DNA from: Macrostomum hystrix | Taxonomy: Eukaryota > Platyhelminthes > Macrostomidae | Direction of reading: 5' to 3' | DNA: 64,000 bases | Assembly (NCBI GenBank): GCA_950097015.1 | Contig: CATNEN010000028.1 | Location: 682,001-746,000 of the forward strand | Part shown: one piece after another, positions 30,671 through 42,809 of the stretch | How the letters are laid out: each line of letters begins with the position of its first letter | How positions within the stretch are numbered: position 1 is the first letter of the stretch | Position numbers and translations under genes: made by a program | Notes under the pieces: generated by a model | The model's database searches: none | The model's input: only the letters and a program-made list of their open reading frames with translations | Told to the model about the DNA's origin: nothing

Positions 30671-31115
30671 TTTGTTTTCGTTTTTTAAGTAACGTTGAAT
30701 AAACATACTAATCTACAAATAAGTATGAGGAACGAAAAAAAATATGATAAATTAATCACTAGTAATTAATAATGCATCCACGACGATAAATAAAAAAATG
30801 GACTTAAAAAAATTGTATCCCTTTTAAAAAAGGCAAAAAATAAGACACAATTACAGAAATTGTTATTCTTTATATTTACTAACGCGAGTCTCATTTTTGC
30901 TACAATACGAGTGTTAAACAAGAAACTTCAGCAACATAATTCATTTCAAAATCAATACAGTTAGTTGCATTATCAAGTATATCATTTCATTTAAGGTAGC
31001 TGAATAGATTTCGCATTACGCAAACCTTCAAACGTGTTTGTTAAAAGTACACTAGCTTTATCGTGACGATGACTGATAAAATTTCGAGTCTTGAATCTGG
31101 TGGACACAACTAAAT
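30671..31115. other. A+T-rich intergenic stretch
   Basis: Nothing recognised apart from poly-A/T runs. Confidence 0.5.
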
Positions 31116-31765
31116 AAGTACACTATCTCGAACCTTGCCGACAATTGTTAAAGTACATTACCCTAGACTCTAACTGACAACATATAAAGCACATTTAGCC
31201 TGAACTAATTACCGAAAACTGTTAAAGTACATTACCCTAGATTCTTACCGATAATGGCTAAAGTACATTACCCTAGACTCTTACCGATAATGGTTAAAGT
31301 ACATTACCCTACACTCTTACCGATAATGGTTAAAGTACATTACCCTAGACTCTTACCGAAAATGGTTAAAGTACATTACCCTAGACTCTTATCGATAATG
31401 GTTAAAGTACATTACCCTAGACTCTTATCGATAATGGTTAAATTACATTACCCTACACTCTTACCGATAATGGTTAAAGTACATTACCCTACACTCTTAC
31501 CGATAATGGTTAAAGTACATTACCCTAGACTCTTATCGATAATGGTTAAAGTACATTACCCTAGACTCTTATCGATAATGGTTAAATTACATTACCCTAG
31601 ACTCTTACCGAAAATGGTTAAAGTACATTACCCTAGACTCTTACCGAAAATGGTTAAAGTACATTACCCTAGACTCTTATCGATAATGGTTAAAGTACAT
31701 TACCCTAGACTCTTACCGACAATGATTAAAGTACATTACCTAGACTCTTAATAGAGTACATTTAC
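31116..31765. repeat. 36-bp minisatellite
   Basis: The unit is TTACCGATAATGGTTAAAGT plus ACATTACCCTAGACTC, with decayed copies from 31116 and a regular array from about 31210. It lies 3' of HTRA2. Confidence 0.93.
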
Positions 31766-32005
31766 ATCTAGTTCTTGCAAGAGTATAACTAATAAAGTAA
31801 AGATCCCTAAATTCTTAACAAATAACCATAGACCCTTGACGACAGCTTTTTATTTTGCCCCTTCGACTATCATTAAAGTATTTTCGCTTTACCCCAACGA
31901 CTCTGAAAAGGGGGATTTCTAATCAAGTTCGTCGACATTTGTAAAAAGTACATTTTATAAACTTCTCTCATAGTCATTTCTTTAACCGCTAAGATTCATT
32001 TCAAT

Positions 32006-34451
32006 CTAGCTGCCCTGCAGCTCTGGTCTCACATCCACCGACAATTTCTGTCCAGCCCTGAGCACAGTCAATCGTACAGTGACAGATGGGCTTGAGCTCT
32101 GCGTCTGCGTCGCCTTGGCAACCGCCCGGTGCAAATCGGAGACGCGGCGAATCGGCTCGCCGTCGGCGGCCAGAATGATGTCGTAGCTGGCCAAGCCGGC
32201 GCGCTGGGCAGGTGAGTCCGGGTGAACCGAATGCACCAGGACGCCTGTGTCGGCCACGTTGTCGCGACCGAAGACTCGCCTAGAGATGGCTGGAGTCAGA
32301 GACAGCAGAGTGAGGCCTAAGTAGACCTTCGGCCTGCTGATCAGCCGGCGCGATGTTGACAGGGCTTGATCAACAAAATTCTTGGCTTCGTCGATTGGAA
32401 TGGCGAAGCTGATGCCAGCGTCCGCTTTCAAAGTGTTGATGCCGATTGCCTGACGGGGGTGAATGGGTGAATGGGTGAATGGAATTAAAATTTAGATTAA
32501 AAAACTAAAAAGTCTTGTAATAAAATAATTCTACGCTCAAGATCTTAACAATCGGATGAGTTGAGTGACGAACTAAAAATTTTACCTCTATGGAGTGACG
32601 GACTCAAGATCTCACCTTTATGGAATGACAAACTCAAGATCTCACCTCTATGGAGCAATGGACTCAAGATCTTAACTATGGAGTGAAGTGACGGACTCGA
32701 GATCTTAACCATGGAGCAATAGACTCAAGATCTCAACTGTTGAGCAATGGACTCAAGATCTCAACTATGGAGCAATAGACTCAAGATCTCAACTATGGAG
32801 CAATAGACTCAAGATCTCAACTATGGAGCAATAGACTCAAGATCTCAACTATGGAGCAATAGACTCAAGATCTCAACTATGGAGCAATAGACTCAAGATC
32901 TCAACTGTGGAGCAATAGACTCAAAATCTCAACTGTGGAGCAATGGACTCAAGATCTTAACTATGGAGTGAAGTGACGGACTCAAGATCTTAACTGTGGA
33001 GCAATAGACTCAAGATCTCAACTATGGAGCAATAGACTCAAGATCTCAACTGTGGAGCAATGGACTCAAGATCTCAACTATGCAGTAATGGTCTCACACT
33101 GACGGATTGAAATCAGCAAATTAGCAGCACAATGGAACTGACTCACCTGTCCGTGCATGTCAACTAGTGGACCGCCAGAATTTCCAAACGTAATAGCCGC
33201 ATCAGTCTGCAAGTATTCAATATTGCTACCTGTGCCCAGATTCCTAGCCGTATTACTGAGTATACCAACTGTCACAGTGTTGCTAAGGGTCAGCGGCGAG
33301 CCAATAGCGATGACCCATTCGCCGGCGCGACATCGCTTCGATTGGCCGAGAGGCAGCACTGGGAGTCCGCTGGCGGCCACCTTCACTAGAGCCATGTCAC
33401 TCTCAGCGTCTATGGCCAATAGTTCGGCTGGCAACTCGCGGCCGTCAGTGAGGGTCACAACAAGACTGCCCTGTCATGCGCAAGGATGATAACAGTAGTG
33501 AGCAAGCATGTTGAATCTCTAAATTTAGGGCGAAATTTTATCACCGATTTAATTTGCGCTTTACTTTCACGCCTATTGTTAACAGTAGAAAGACAACGAG
33601 GTTATTTCAAATACCAAGGGGGAATTTACGATGAACTAACTTTCAATACCGTCCGAGTCAGCATCGTCGAGATATTGTGATTCAGAAAGTATTATTTCAT
33701 CGGATAGAGTGGAAAATTTTAAGCCCAGGTTTCTGCTTTAAAAAGCTCGGGATAACAGCAGCCATCGTCCCGAACGTTTTGCTTATAAACGTACATTTAT
33801 AAGCTAGACCAACCCGAATTTCTACCTAAATCTGGGTGAACTGAAGCAATTCAGTGGTAAGTGTCTTGCCAAAAGACGAATTTGTTCCAGGGAAGTCAGG
33901 AATCGAACCCCCGACCTTTCAAGTCGTGAGTCAGACGCTCTAACCACTATCTTGTTGCTTCTAACCTTGAACCGGCCAGCCACGTGAGCATTGGTGAGAA
34001 TGAGGCCATCTTCGCGAATGATGAACCCAGAGCCCTGAGAACTGGGCATGCCGAGCATCGAGTGCAGGGCCGTGCTGCCTTCGACCCGGATGTTGACGGC
34101 TGTGGGCGAGACCAGCTCAACCAGGTCGGCGATGTGATTGACGCTGGTTGGGGGAGTTGGACGACTCGGCGGATTAGCACTAGCCGCAGCAGCTGAGCTC
34201 ACATTGCTGACGGAGTTCTCTTGAGTGCCGCTGCCCAGGTGCCAGAGGGTCAGGCAGCAGCCGCCCAAGAAGCCGCCGCCAATGAGGGCGGCTCTGGTTG
34301 CCCATTGCCTGGCATTGCCTCTGCTGCGACCGTCAGTTGCATCAGGTTGAGACCTGATCGAGCTAATCAAACGAGTCAATTGAATAGGCCTGGCTCTATG
34401 GACTGCTAGCTGACGCGAGAGGCCAATAAGGCCCCGACTGGAAAGTGTCAA
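32006..34451 (-). CDS. HTRA2: HTRA2/Omi mitochondrial serine protease
   Basis: Three exons (-): 33966-34451, 33147-33470 and 32006-32449, all phase 0, give 417 aa. The N-terminus is Arg-rich with a hydrophobic span (about residues 54-70), as expected for mitochondrial import and inner-membrane anchoring. The trypsin-like domain holds the triad H156 (LTNAHV), D187 (ESDMALVKV) and S260 (FGNSGGPL). A C-terminal PDZ domain (about 315-410; GVLVHSVHPDSPAQRAGL) follows. HTRA2 degrades misfolded intermembrane-space proteins and can promote apoptosis by binding IAPs. I see no clear AVPS-type IAP-binding tetrapeptide after the membrane span, though AAAS at 89-91 is nearby. Intron 1 (487-ish bp) contains a SINE starting about 10 bp after the donor; intron 2 contains a 28-bp array. 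Confidence 0.92.
32545..33105. repeat. 28-bp minisatellite in HTRA2 intron 2
   Basis: The unit is GGAGCAATAGACTCAAGATC plus TCAACTAT. A longer variant (GGAGTGAAGTGACGGACTC) occurs twice, about 290 bp apart, indicating a duplicated block. Confidence 0.93.
33820..33958 (-). mobile_element. tRNA-derived SINE, family B, in HTRA2 intron 1
   Basis: On the - strand: tRNA-like A box TAGTGGTTAGAGCGTCTGAC, B box GGGTTCGATTCC, then GGCAAGACACTTACC and GCTTCAGTTCACCCAG. The same order and motifs occur in the copy at 46765-47058. It begins about 10 bp downstream of the exon 1 donor and has the same orientation as the gene. Confidence 0.85.
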
Positions 34452-34895
34452 CTATAGGGCGGGTTCAGCATTGGTTCAATTTCACTGGGTAGGAATATTC
34501 TATAACAGTTCACTTTGTAAGTCAGACATTGGTTGATGTATAAATACTTCCCCAATATGTTCAGTTTGGACAACATAAAGATTTCATATTTACCCGAAAG
34601 ATTTTAAGCGTGCTACAGTTTTATTAACACGAACTTTTTTATAAAAGCGATGTGAAACTAATATCTAAAGGCATTAAATATTCTAAAAAGCAGTCATCTT
34701 CTGCTATACTTTTAAGGTATTTTTTGTATCTTTAGAATAGGGCCCGACACTGTCAGTTTTATTAGATTGCATCGGTGCTTTTTCTCGCACGCGCGTGGGT
34801 TAGTACGAGTATATGGCGATAGTGATGTTGGTCTCTTGGCTGATTGAGTGATTTGATGTGAATAAGTAAAACGTACATAGCAGAAATTTATCGAG
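34452..34895. other. 5' flank of HTRA2
   Basis: Promoter and intergenic sequence with falling G+C. No exon recognised. Confidence 0.4.
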
Positions 34896-35545
34896 GGGAA
34901 GAATAAATTATAGATGAAAAGCAAAAGCATGAATTATCGACTGGAAAGCATGACTTATCGATGAAATAGTATGGATTATCGAGTGTTGAGCATAAATTAT
35001 TGAGAGGAAAGAATAAACTATTGTTGAAAAAGCATGATATATCGAGGGGGAAGCATAATTATCAAGGGGTAGCATGATTAATCAACTGGCTTGCATAAAT
35101 TATCGAGGGGTAAGCCTGAATTATCGATGGGGGAGCATGAATTATCGTGGGAAATCAAAAGAGGGGAATCATAAGCTATTGAGGGAAAGGCATTAATTTT
35201 TTAAAGGGGAAAATGAATTATTGATGAAAAAGCATTTTCTATTGAGAGGGTCGCATGGTTTAACGAGGCGGTAGCATGATATATTGAGACGTAAGCATTT
35301 TTTTCAAAATGGTAGCACGATTTACAAGGGATAGCATGATTAACTAAGGGTGTAGCATAAATTATTTACTGGACAACAAATTTTATCGAGGAAACAGCAA
35401 GTATTAGTGAGGGAACTTGATCAAATGTTGAGAGTGGCACAATTTATTGTGGGGGTAGCATAAATTATCAAGGAGGTAGCATGCTTTGTCGAGGGATAGC
35501 ATGATATATCAAAGGGGTAGCTTGATTTATGGAGTAGATATTAAG
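34896..35545. repeat. degenerate A+T-rich tandem repeat
   Basis: Divergent units built on GCATGAATTATCGAGGGG(TA). Lengths vary from about 18 to 45 bp and divergence is much higher than in the other arrays, suggesting an old, decaying minisatellite. Confidence 0.8.
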
Positions 35546-38094
35546 AAAAGATAAACAGAGTAGTGAAGTTGCATATTTAAAATTATTATTCTTCTCAGGG
35601 CTGTAAAGCATGACTTTCTTCTCCCAAAGGGGGTCTTGGTTGCTAGTCCTATAGCTATATTCTGTGATATAAAAATTTAAACAGGGATGTACCAATGAAA
35701 GTGGAACAACTGGGACCATAGTTGATTTCCTATTCTGTTTAATTCAGAATTAGTGAGTAAAACATACATACTACTGAATAATATAATATGGTCTATAAAC
35801 TTAAAGATAATGAGTGTACTGACAAAATAAATAAATAAATAAGTTGCTTTGTACAATCTATGTGGAACATAGCTATTTCTAAATCTTAGCAGGTCATTAA
35901 TAAAAAACAAAATAGAGTATAGGGTAAATATATATATAGTTTGTAATTATATTTATAAATAAAAATTAGCACATTATCAACATAACACATAAGATAATTA
36001 GAAGAGGGATAGAGCATTGAATTATATAGCTGCTACAGAAATAGCAAAAGTTAAAACAAAAACCACATGACAATTTTTTAATCTCTATAAGATTATGATT
36101 GTCAATATTACTTAAATTGTGAATATTTGTAACCAAAGTGGCTGCAACTACAGTGGATTGCAGTCATCCTTAACCTTAGTAATAGTAGATATTTAGAAAA
36201 CATTTATATAGGATAATAGGCCTATTAGTTATATTTTAGAAGTAGGGCACAATACCATTATACCAAAGCTTAGAGAAATCTCAAATTTAAATGACTAAAT
36301 TAAGACAAATAGTATTTTATAAATAAATAACAGGATTCATTACAAAAAGCGCTTAAATTATGCTCCTGGGGTTATGCAACTTTTTTAAGTTGAATGGGCC
36401 TAGCTTTATGAATATATAGCTATAATTATGCAACCAGTCACCAGTGGACTAGGGAAGACATGCCAATCACTAGACAGTGTTCAAAATGACAATAACTTGC
36501 TTGTAGCTTATGAAATATTTTAGGCTTAAAAAGCGAAGTTCTATTGTAAAATAGTTGAGACGTAACAAGATTTATGGGCAAAAAATCTTTCACGTATTAT
36601 GTCTCAATGATCATTTATCTTACAAAAAAGCAAAAAAATGTAAAAAAATGCTCGAAAATCTTTCGAGCATCGCATCGAGATCGCCATGTTATATAAAGTT
36701 AATTGCTAACTTTTAAATAACACTAAAGCGAATTGATATGAGACTACAAACATTGTCTGCAATTAATATGGGGTGCCCTATCACGTGTTGAGTCGAAGAA
36801 AATGACGAAATCAAATATATTGCGGATCACGTTCTTGGAAATCAAGCATTATAAGTATATTGCCTATTTCATTTGATGACATGGGGCAAAAAAATCTCAT
36901 AACTTTCGAATTTCGAATGTATAATTTCAATATTGATTATTTTCTTAGATATTGGTTAAACTGTAAACAACGAACAAGAAACAGACTTATTGGTTCTGCA
37001 TGTACACATTATCATCATTTGTAAATACAAATACCTATTTATCTAAGTGTACCTGTCTAAAGTCAAGATGCATTGACTTGGCATCTTAACCAGTCAAATA
37101 CTTTATACATGATGTCGTCATACATATATGATGTCGTCAAACAGTCACCAATCGTTGATGTTTGTTTATAAAAAATATTTTTCTTTCTATCCATGCAACT
37201 GCGATTTATTTATTTCTTAATGCGCTTAGGATTAAGTATCGATCGTCAAGCTAAGTATCTTGAGTTCCACAAAGCAAAATAAAGCTACTGCTTGTTGATG
37301 CATGCAGCGATCGTATTATGAAATTATTTGCCATGACCTGGTTATCTTGCGGGAGTATACATTTCTGTCTTAAATAAGGAGCACACTATACTAGCTTCAA
37401 TCACTTCACGACTCAATCACTTACTCAGCCGGCCACTATAACAATCTCAGTGTCTTATAAAGCTATCAGGTAAAATACCTCGTATGTGCCATGCATTCTC
37501 CGGCACTTATTGATTCCGCCTGGATCGAAATAAAGTTTTTTGCTGCAACTCCGTATATTGGCCTGTAAAAGCATTAGCTAGGATAAAGAAAAAGAGAAAA
37601 CCTTCAATGCCAATTTCACCAAGTTGTCCATAATTGCATAAGGATTGTTGATTGACTGTTTGCTTTAAAGTGAAACATTCCTGAGGCCTAGCCTATTAAT
37701 ACCTGTATGTACTTGAATTCTCTCTCCCTTTATTCTATACTAAAATTACATATTCTATACTAAAATACACATGGATGCAACATGAACTCCGAGTGTGAAG
37801 TGGCCTTCCAAGAAAATGCAAATTTACTCTAATACGCAAATACAGACGCTTCCCAAAGAGAGAATTATAGTCATTTATAGACCTTTATCAAAAAAGATTC
37901 GCTTTGAAGTGGCTCAATCTAGACTGAGTATGATACATGTTTCCAATTCAATTGCCAATGCAGGCAAAAGTTTATGCTAAGATAGGCCCTATTCTCAACA
38001 TGCTTATGCTAGGCCTATGCTTCAACAATCACGCTGCATGGTTCCTTCGTTGGAACTTTGAGCCAAAAATATTTCAATTTCTATTTCTATTTTG
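35546..38094. other. A+T-rich gene-poor region
   Basis: About 2.5 kb of A+T-rich unique sequence, compositionally unlike the exon-rich parts. No exon, tRNA or transposon ends were recognised. Short open frames lack splice and homology support. Confidence 0.5.
36648..36670. other. perfect 10-bp hairpin
   Basis: ATGCTCGAAA and TTTCGAGCAT form a perfect inverted repeat around a 3-nt loop (ATC) in A+T-rich sequence. Function unknown. Confidence 0.85.
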
Positions 38095-38402
38095 ATTCTG
38101 GCAAGCTCTGACATTCCTATACAGATTCTGGCAAGCTCTGACATTTCTATATACTGATTCTAGCAAGCTCTGACATTTCTATATACTGATTCTGGCAAGC
38201 TCTGACATCTATATACTGATTCTGGCAAGCTCTGACATCTATATACTGATTCTGGCAAGCTCTGACATCTATATACTGATTCTGGCAAGCTCTGACATCT
38301 CAATACTGATTCTGGCAAGCTGACATTTCTATATTCTGATTCTGGCAAGCTCTGATATTTCTATATTCTGATTCTGCATGGCAAGCTCTGACATTTCTCT
38401 AC
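38095..38402. repeat. ~30-bp minisatellite
   Basis: The unit is TCTGGCAAGCTCTGACATCT plus ATATACTGAT, with 26-34 bp variants. Confidence 0.93.
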
Positions 38403-38472
38403 CGATTCTAATAATTTCCGATTGTTCCTTAAACGTAGTTAGTACTATACTTTGACTAAGAGATACGAGCTA

Positions 38473-38760
38473 TTATTTTTCAAAAGCAAAAGACACAGTG
38501 ACTAAGGATTGCTGCTTCGCGGTAACAGGGCTGTGCGAGCACTGGTTTGAATTTATCCGCGTTGCGTGGTTTCGCGTGGCGATATTCCTAAAAATAATGA
38601 TTGCCCAAACAGCTGAGAGGCCTTCCTGAAAATCCCAAACCTCAGCCTCCTCATTTGCGATCCCAGTCAACAAGCCCCTCGGGGCTGTTCCTAATTTTCT
38701 ACATTCGAGAATCTGATCCTCTCTCTTGTCTTTCACAGCAGCGATAATAGCCAGAGGCAT
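38473..38760 (-). CDS. hypothetical 95-aa open frame
   Basis: The ATG lies a few bases after an ATTAG acceptor-like site. The first half (MPLAIIAAVKDKREDQILEC, then GLLTGIANEEAEVWDFQEG) is protein-like. No family is recognised, the second half looks less coding, and no partner exon was found. It could be a first exon or chance. Confidence 0.22.
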   Translation of the reverse strand: MPLAIIAAVKDKREDQILECRKLGTAPRGLLTGIANEEAEVWDFQEGLSAVWAIIIFRNIATRNHATRINSNQCSHSPVTAKQQSLVTVSFAFEK

Positions 38761-38944
38761 TTTACTAATAAAAAAATATTATAATTCAGGTCCGATATTG
38801 ACTAAGACTCCGCTGTAGAGTGTGGGCTAGTTTTTTTATTTTTCGTTTTTGTTATACTCGTCAAACTCCTTTTAATTGTCGTCGTACTAGTATATTCGTT
38901 ATACTTGTTAGACTTGTTCAATAAATTGTTCTGCTTTAAAAAAA

Positions 38945-40018
38945 TGGTGTCACTCTGTCACCATGTCACTCTGTCACCATGTCACCATGTCACTCTGTCA
39001 CCATGTCACTCTGTCACCATGTCACCATGTCACTCTGTCACCATGTCACTCTGTCACCATGTCACTCTGTCACCATGTCACTCTGTCACCATGTCACTCT
39101 GTCACCATGTCACTCTGTCACCATGTCACTCTGTCACCATGTCACTCTGTCACCATGTCACCATGTCACTCTGTCACCATGTCACTCTGTCACTCTGTCA
39201 CCATGTCACTCTGTCACCATGTCACTCTGTCACCATGTCACTCTGTCACCATGTCACTCTGTCACCATGTCACTCTGTCACCATGTCACTCTGTCACCAT
39301 GTCACTCTGTCACCATGTCACTCTGTCACCATGTCACTCTGTCACCATGTCACTCTGTCACCATGTCACTCTGTCACCATGTCACTCTGTCACCATGTCA
39401 CTCTGTCACCATGTCACTCTGTCACCATGTCACTCTGTCACCATGTCACTCTGTCACCATGTCACTCTGTCACCATGTCACTCTGTCACCATGTCACTCT
39501 GTCACCATGTCACTCTGTCACCATGTCACTCTGTCACCATGTCACTCTGTCACCATGTCACTCTGTCACCATGTCACTCTGTCACCATGTCACTCTGTCA
39601 CCATGTCACTCTGTCACCATGTCACTCTGTCACCATGTCACCATGTCACTCTGTCACCATGTCACTCTGTCACCATGTCACTCTGTCACCATGTCACTCT
39701 GTCACCATGTCACTCTGTCACCATGTCACTCTGTCACCATGTCACTCTGTCACCATGTCACTCTGTCACCATGTCACTCTGTCACCATGTCACTCTGTCA
39801 CCATGTCACTCTGTCACCATGTCACTCTGTCACCATGTCACTCTGTCACCATGTCACTCTGTCACCATGTCACTCTGTCACCATGTCACTCTGTCACCAT
39901 GTCACCATGTCACTCTGTCACCATGTCACTCTGTCACCATGTCACTCTGTCACCATGTCACTCTGTCACCATGTCACTCTGTCACCATGTCACTCTGTCA
40001 CCATGTCACTCTGTCACT
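38945..40018. repeat. 16-bp minisatellite
   Basis: GTCACTCTGTCACCAT is repeated about 66 times with very little divergence. Rare 8-bp slips (duplicated GTCACCAT or GTCACTCT) recur at intervals. Near-perfect homogeneity points to recent expansion. The three open frames through it are artefacts. Confidence 0.96.
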
Positions 40019-40840
40019 TCAGTGCATCTCCACCTCTAAGTGATCAGAGGTTTCCAATAAACACGCACCAATGCATTCAAAAGTGCTCCCCCTGCAAGCA
40101 ATGGTTTCAGTCAGTTCTACCCCAAGCGCAGATGTACTTATCCAGAGTGCAGAATCCAGCTCCATCATATGCGAGCTGCCCGGAGGCTGCATTTACAGAT
40201 TTCCTCACCAATAGGTATGAGCGACACTGGATTTGCCGTTCTCAAAACTATGCAGAAATCGCCATCTGAAGTACTCAAACACGGCAGCTGGTATTGAGAT
40301 TATGCTCCGGGCAACCTCAAGGTGTGATGTGAACACCCACGTGATATTTTCGCTACCCCCCAAAGCGTCAGATCTGCAGCATCAAATCCAAAGCCCATTG
40401 CTGCTTCTAGAAGCAGGACAGAAGCTGGCACAACAGGAGCAACAGGGAGGGGGTCCTTCTTCAGTTTTCCTTCTCTGCCACTCGTTCAGACATCCCAAAA
40501 CGGGCGGTTTGTCGCGGCCTTCTCCGGGGAAATTAGGAAACTTGACTTTGGCAAGTGGTGCCAAAAGAACCTGTTCCCCATTCCCTTATTGCATTTCATC
40601 CCAAAAGATGTAGTCCTCTCAAGCAATAGTACTCCCATACCCCCCTAGCGCCCAGGACTTTCATTCTCCAATTCCTGATTGGCTGGATTTGCTTCTCGAA
40701 TTGGACTTTAGCGATCCAGCGTTCCACTCACGGCATCGGTCAACTAGCAGCGAGTCTATTTAGCTATTACAGAACCCCGGACCTTATCAGACAGCGGCAA
40801 CAATTAACAGAAGCCAAATAAAAAGCAGACTTAAAAACAG
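40019..40840. other. possible exons, strand undecided
   Basis: G+C-balanced sequence with protein-like frames on both strands. On + a frame ends near 40291 (QFYPKRRCTYPECRIQLHH) and another ends near 40651 (GEIRKLDFGKWCQKNLFPIP). On - the frames VKFPNFPGEGRDKPPVLGC and VNAASGQLAYDGAGFCTLDK are open. Splice sites do not settle it, so no gene is called. Confidence 0.3.
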
Positions 40841-41434
40841 ATGCAAAACTTGCCAGCCGTAGCAACAGGCGGTCCCGCGAATCGCACAATGCTCCCAGCC
40901 AGAGTTGCTCCTTCAACAGATGCTGACTCATCATCGCCCAGTCGACTTCAACTAGCCTTCAATGGCCGACGCCTGATTTCGTTCGACGAGTTGTACAAGT
41001 ACTACAGGTACGACGGTGTCAAGTCGCGAATCGACCAACTGGACTACGATCCGTGGGACGGCCTGAGAACTGCCGGAATTCTGGCTGCCCTGATGGCTCT
41101 CATGGCACTGGGCATGACAGTCTGCCACCTGCGGGCCAGATCGCGGACTAGACGAGACGCTGCCACCGCAGCCGCCGAGTCAGCTGACGCCGCCGCTGCA
41201 GCCATCTCCGAGGCCGCTGAGGCCGCATCTTGGCTGGCTGCGACCGCGCCGTCGACGCCACCGCCGATGCCGCCGTCTCCAACGCCGCCATCGCGCCCCG
41301 ACTGTTCAAGGGTGACTCTGGCCATGCCGGAGGATGACGCCGACATCAATGATGACGAAGCTGATGCCACCGCGGCAATGCTACCAACCAAACCCAGATG
41401 CGATGCCGCTGTTGATATGGGCAGAATTTTATAA
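40841..41434 (+). CDS. single-pass membrane protein, unrecognised
   Basis: An intronless frame of 197 aa starts at ATG 40841, directly after AAAAACAG (a possible 5' UTR or trans-splice acceptor). There is one hydrophobic span (about residues 76-96, AGILAALMALMALGMTVCHL) followed by Arg-rich residues, so the stop-transfer side is the C-terminal half. No cleavable signal peptide is seen. Upstream of the membrane lies a compact charged/aromatic segment (ISFDELYKYYRYDGVKSRID). Beyond it are an Ala-rich stretch, a Pro-rich run (STPPPMPPSPTPP) and an acidic segment (EDDADINDDEAD). I do not recognise a family. ATTAAA at 41443-41448 is a candidate poly(A) signal. G+C-rich third positions match the other genes here. 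Confidence 0.6.
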   Translation: MQNLPAVATGGPANRTMLPARVAPSTDADSSSPSRLQLAFNGRRLISFDELYKYYRYDGVKSRIDQLDYDPWDGLRTAGILAALMALMALGMTVCHLRARSRTRRDAATAAAESADAAAAAISEAAEAASWLAATAPSTPPPMPPSPTPPSRPDCSRVTLAMPEDDADINDDEADATAAMLPTKPRCDAAVDMGRIL

Positions 41435-41614
41435 TTTTCCTTATTAAATATTTCAATCATCTGACAAGTCCTGGCTTTCTGTCTTCCCAGTTTCACTTCA
41501 TACCCCAAAGTCCGTAAAATGCATGATTTAGTCTCCATGACCAACTCAATTTTGTTCTATTTAGTTTGAGAATCATCCCTAGCTATACTTGCTATCCGCA
41601 ATACAAGTTAATGA

Positions 41615-42228
41615 TAGTGAACAGTTCAGTGTGAGTAGTAGAGTGAGCAGTTCAGTGTGAGTAGGAGAGTGACCAGTTCAGTGTGAGTAGTAGAGTGACC
41701 AGTTCAGTGTGAGTAGGAGAGTGACCAGTTCAGTGTGAGTAGGAGAGTGAGCAGTTTAGTGTGAGTAGTAGAGTGAGCAGTTCAGTGTGAGTAGGAGAGT
41801 GAGCAGTTCAGTGTGAGTAGGAGAGTGAGCAGTTCAGTGTGAGTAGGAGAGTGAGCAGTTTAGTGTGAGTAGGAGAGTGAACAGTTCAGTGTGAGTAGGA
41901 GAGTGAGCAGTTCAGTGTGAGTAGGAGAGTGAGCAGTTCAGTGTGAGTAGGAGAGTGAGCAGTTCAGTGTGAGTAGGAGAGTGAGCAGTTCAGTGTGAGT
42001 AGGAGAGTGAGCAGTTCAGTGTGAGTAGGAGAGTGAACAGTTCAGTGTGAGTAGTAGAGTGAGCAGTTCAGTGTGAGTAGGAGAGTGAGCAGTTCAGTGT
42101 GAGTAGGAGAGTGAACAGTTCAGTGTGAGTAGGAGAGTGACCAGTTCAGTGTGAGTAGGAGAGTGAGCAGTTCAGTGTGAGTAGGAGAGTGAGCAGTTTA
42201 GTGTGAGTAGGAGAGTGAAGAGTTTATG
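41615..42228. repeat. 26-bp minisatellite carrying GTGAGTAGG
   Basis: The unit is GTGAGTAGGAGAGTGAGCAG plus TTCAGT, about 23 copies, with GTAGTAGAG and GACCAG variants. Each unit contains a consensus 5' splice-site hexamer GTGAGT on the + strand and TTCAG just before it. Confidence 0.94.
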
Positions 42229-42805
42229 CTTACTTCGGTGTCTAAATTTAAGTTCAATTCTAGGATTTAAATAAAAAGCAAAATATTTTACTAGATTGAA
42301 CTCGGTCCGCACACCTATATACTGAGGCGTCACCGCTAGGCTAAATGAAAGGTAAAACATCCCTCACGCAGGGAACAAGCCATCAGGATGCAGTCGCTGC
42401 TGCTGCTTCCGCGCGCGTGTCCATCAATAGTCAGGGGCAGAGTAGGAGACCCATTGGTCAGATAGGAGTAAGAAATGTGAGGATTGAAAGCATACAAAAA
42501 AACTTTTCCTCTATGTCGAATGCAACAAGTTTTTTTCTACTTCTTTTTTGGTCTCAACTGTACTAGCCACTGTCTGCTTGCAAAAGCGAGAGATGAGACG
42601 AGAAGCCCTTTAAAAAATTGCCTCTTGTGTTGAGAGGTTACGCAGGGGCCGAGTGCTGCGGCTTCCAATGGTCAGAGATTTCTGCCCTAAAAGATAGAAA
42701 GACAGACTCCTCGTATCCTGCAACCCTGTGCTCAAGCCATCGGCTCTAAAGACAAGAATACCGAATTAGAATATAGTAAGGCTTTACTTGGCAATCAGAA
42801 ATCCT
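42229..42805. other. intergenic sequence
   Basis: A short GCTGCTGCTGCTTCC-containing open frame (42390-42470, +) is noted but unsupported. Confidence 0.4.
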
Positions 42806-42809
42806 GTTT

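Noticed and set aside
33890-33958. tRNA gene in HTRA2 intron 1 (A and B boxes present)
   Set aside because: No full cloverleaf. The same head plus a shared body occurs at 46765-47058, so it is a SINE.
38905-40269. 454-codon frame on + ending in unique sequence
   Set aside because: Nearly all of it is the 16-bp array. The unique tail is open on both strands and no splice junction supports reading through.
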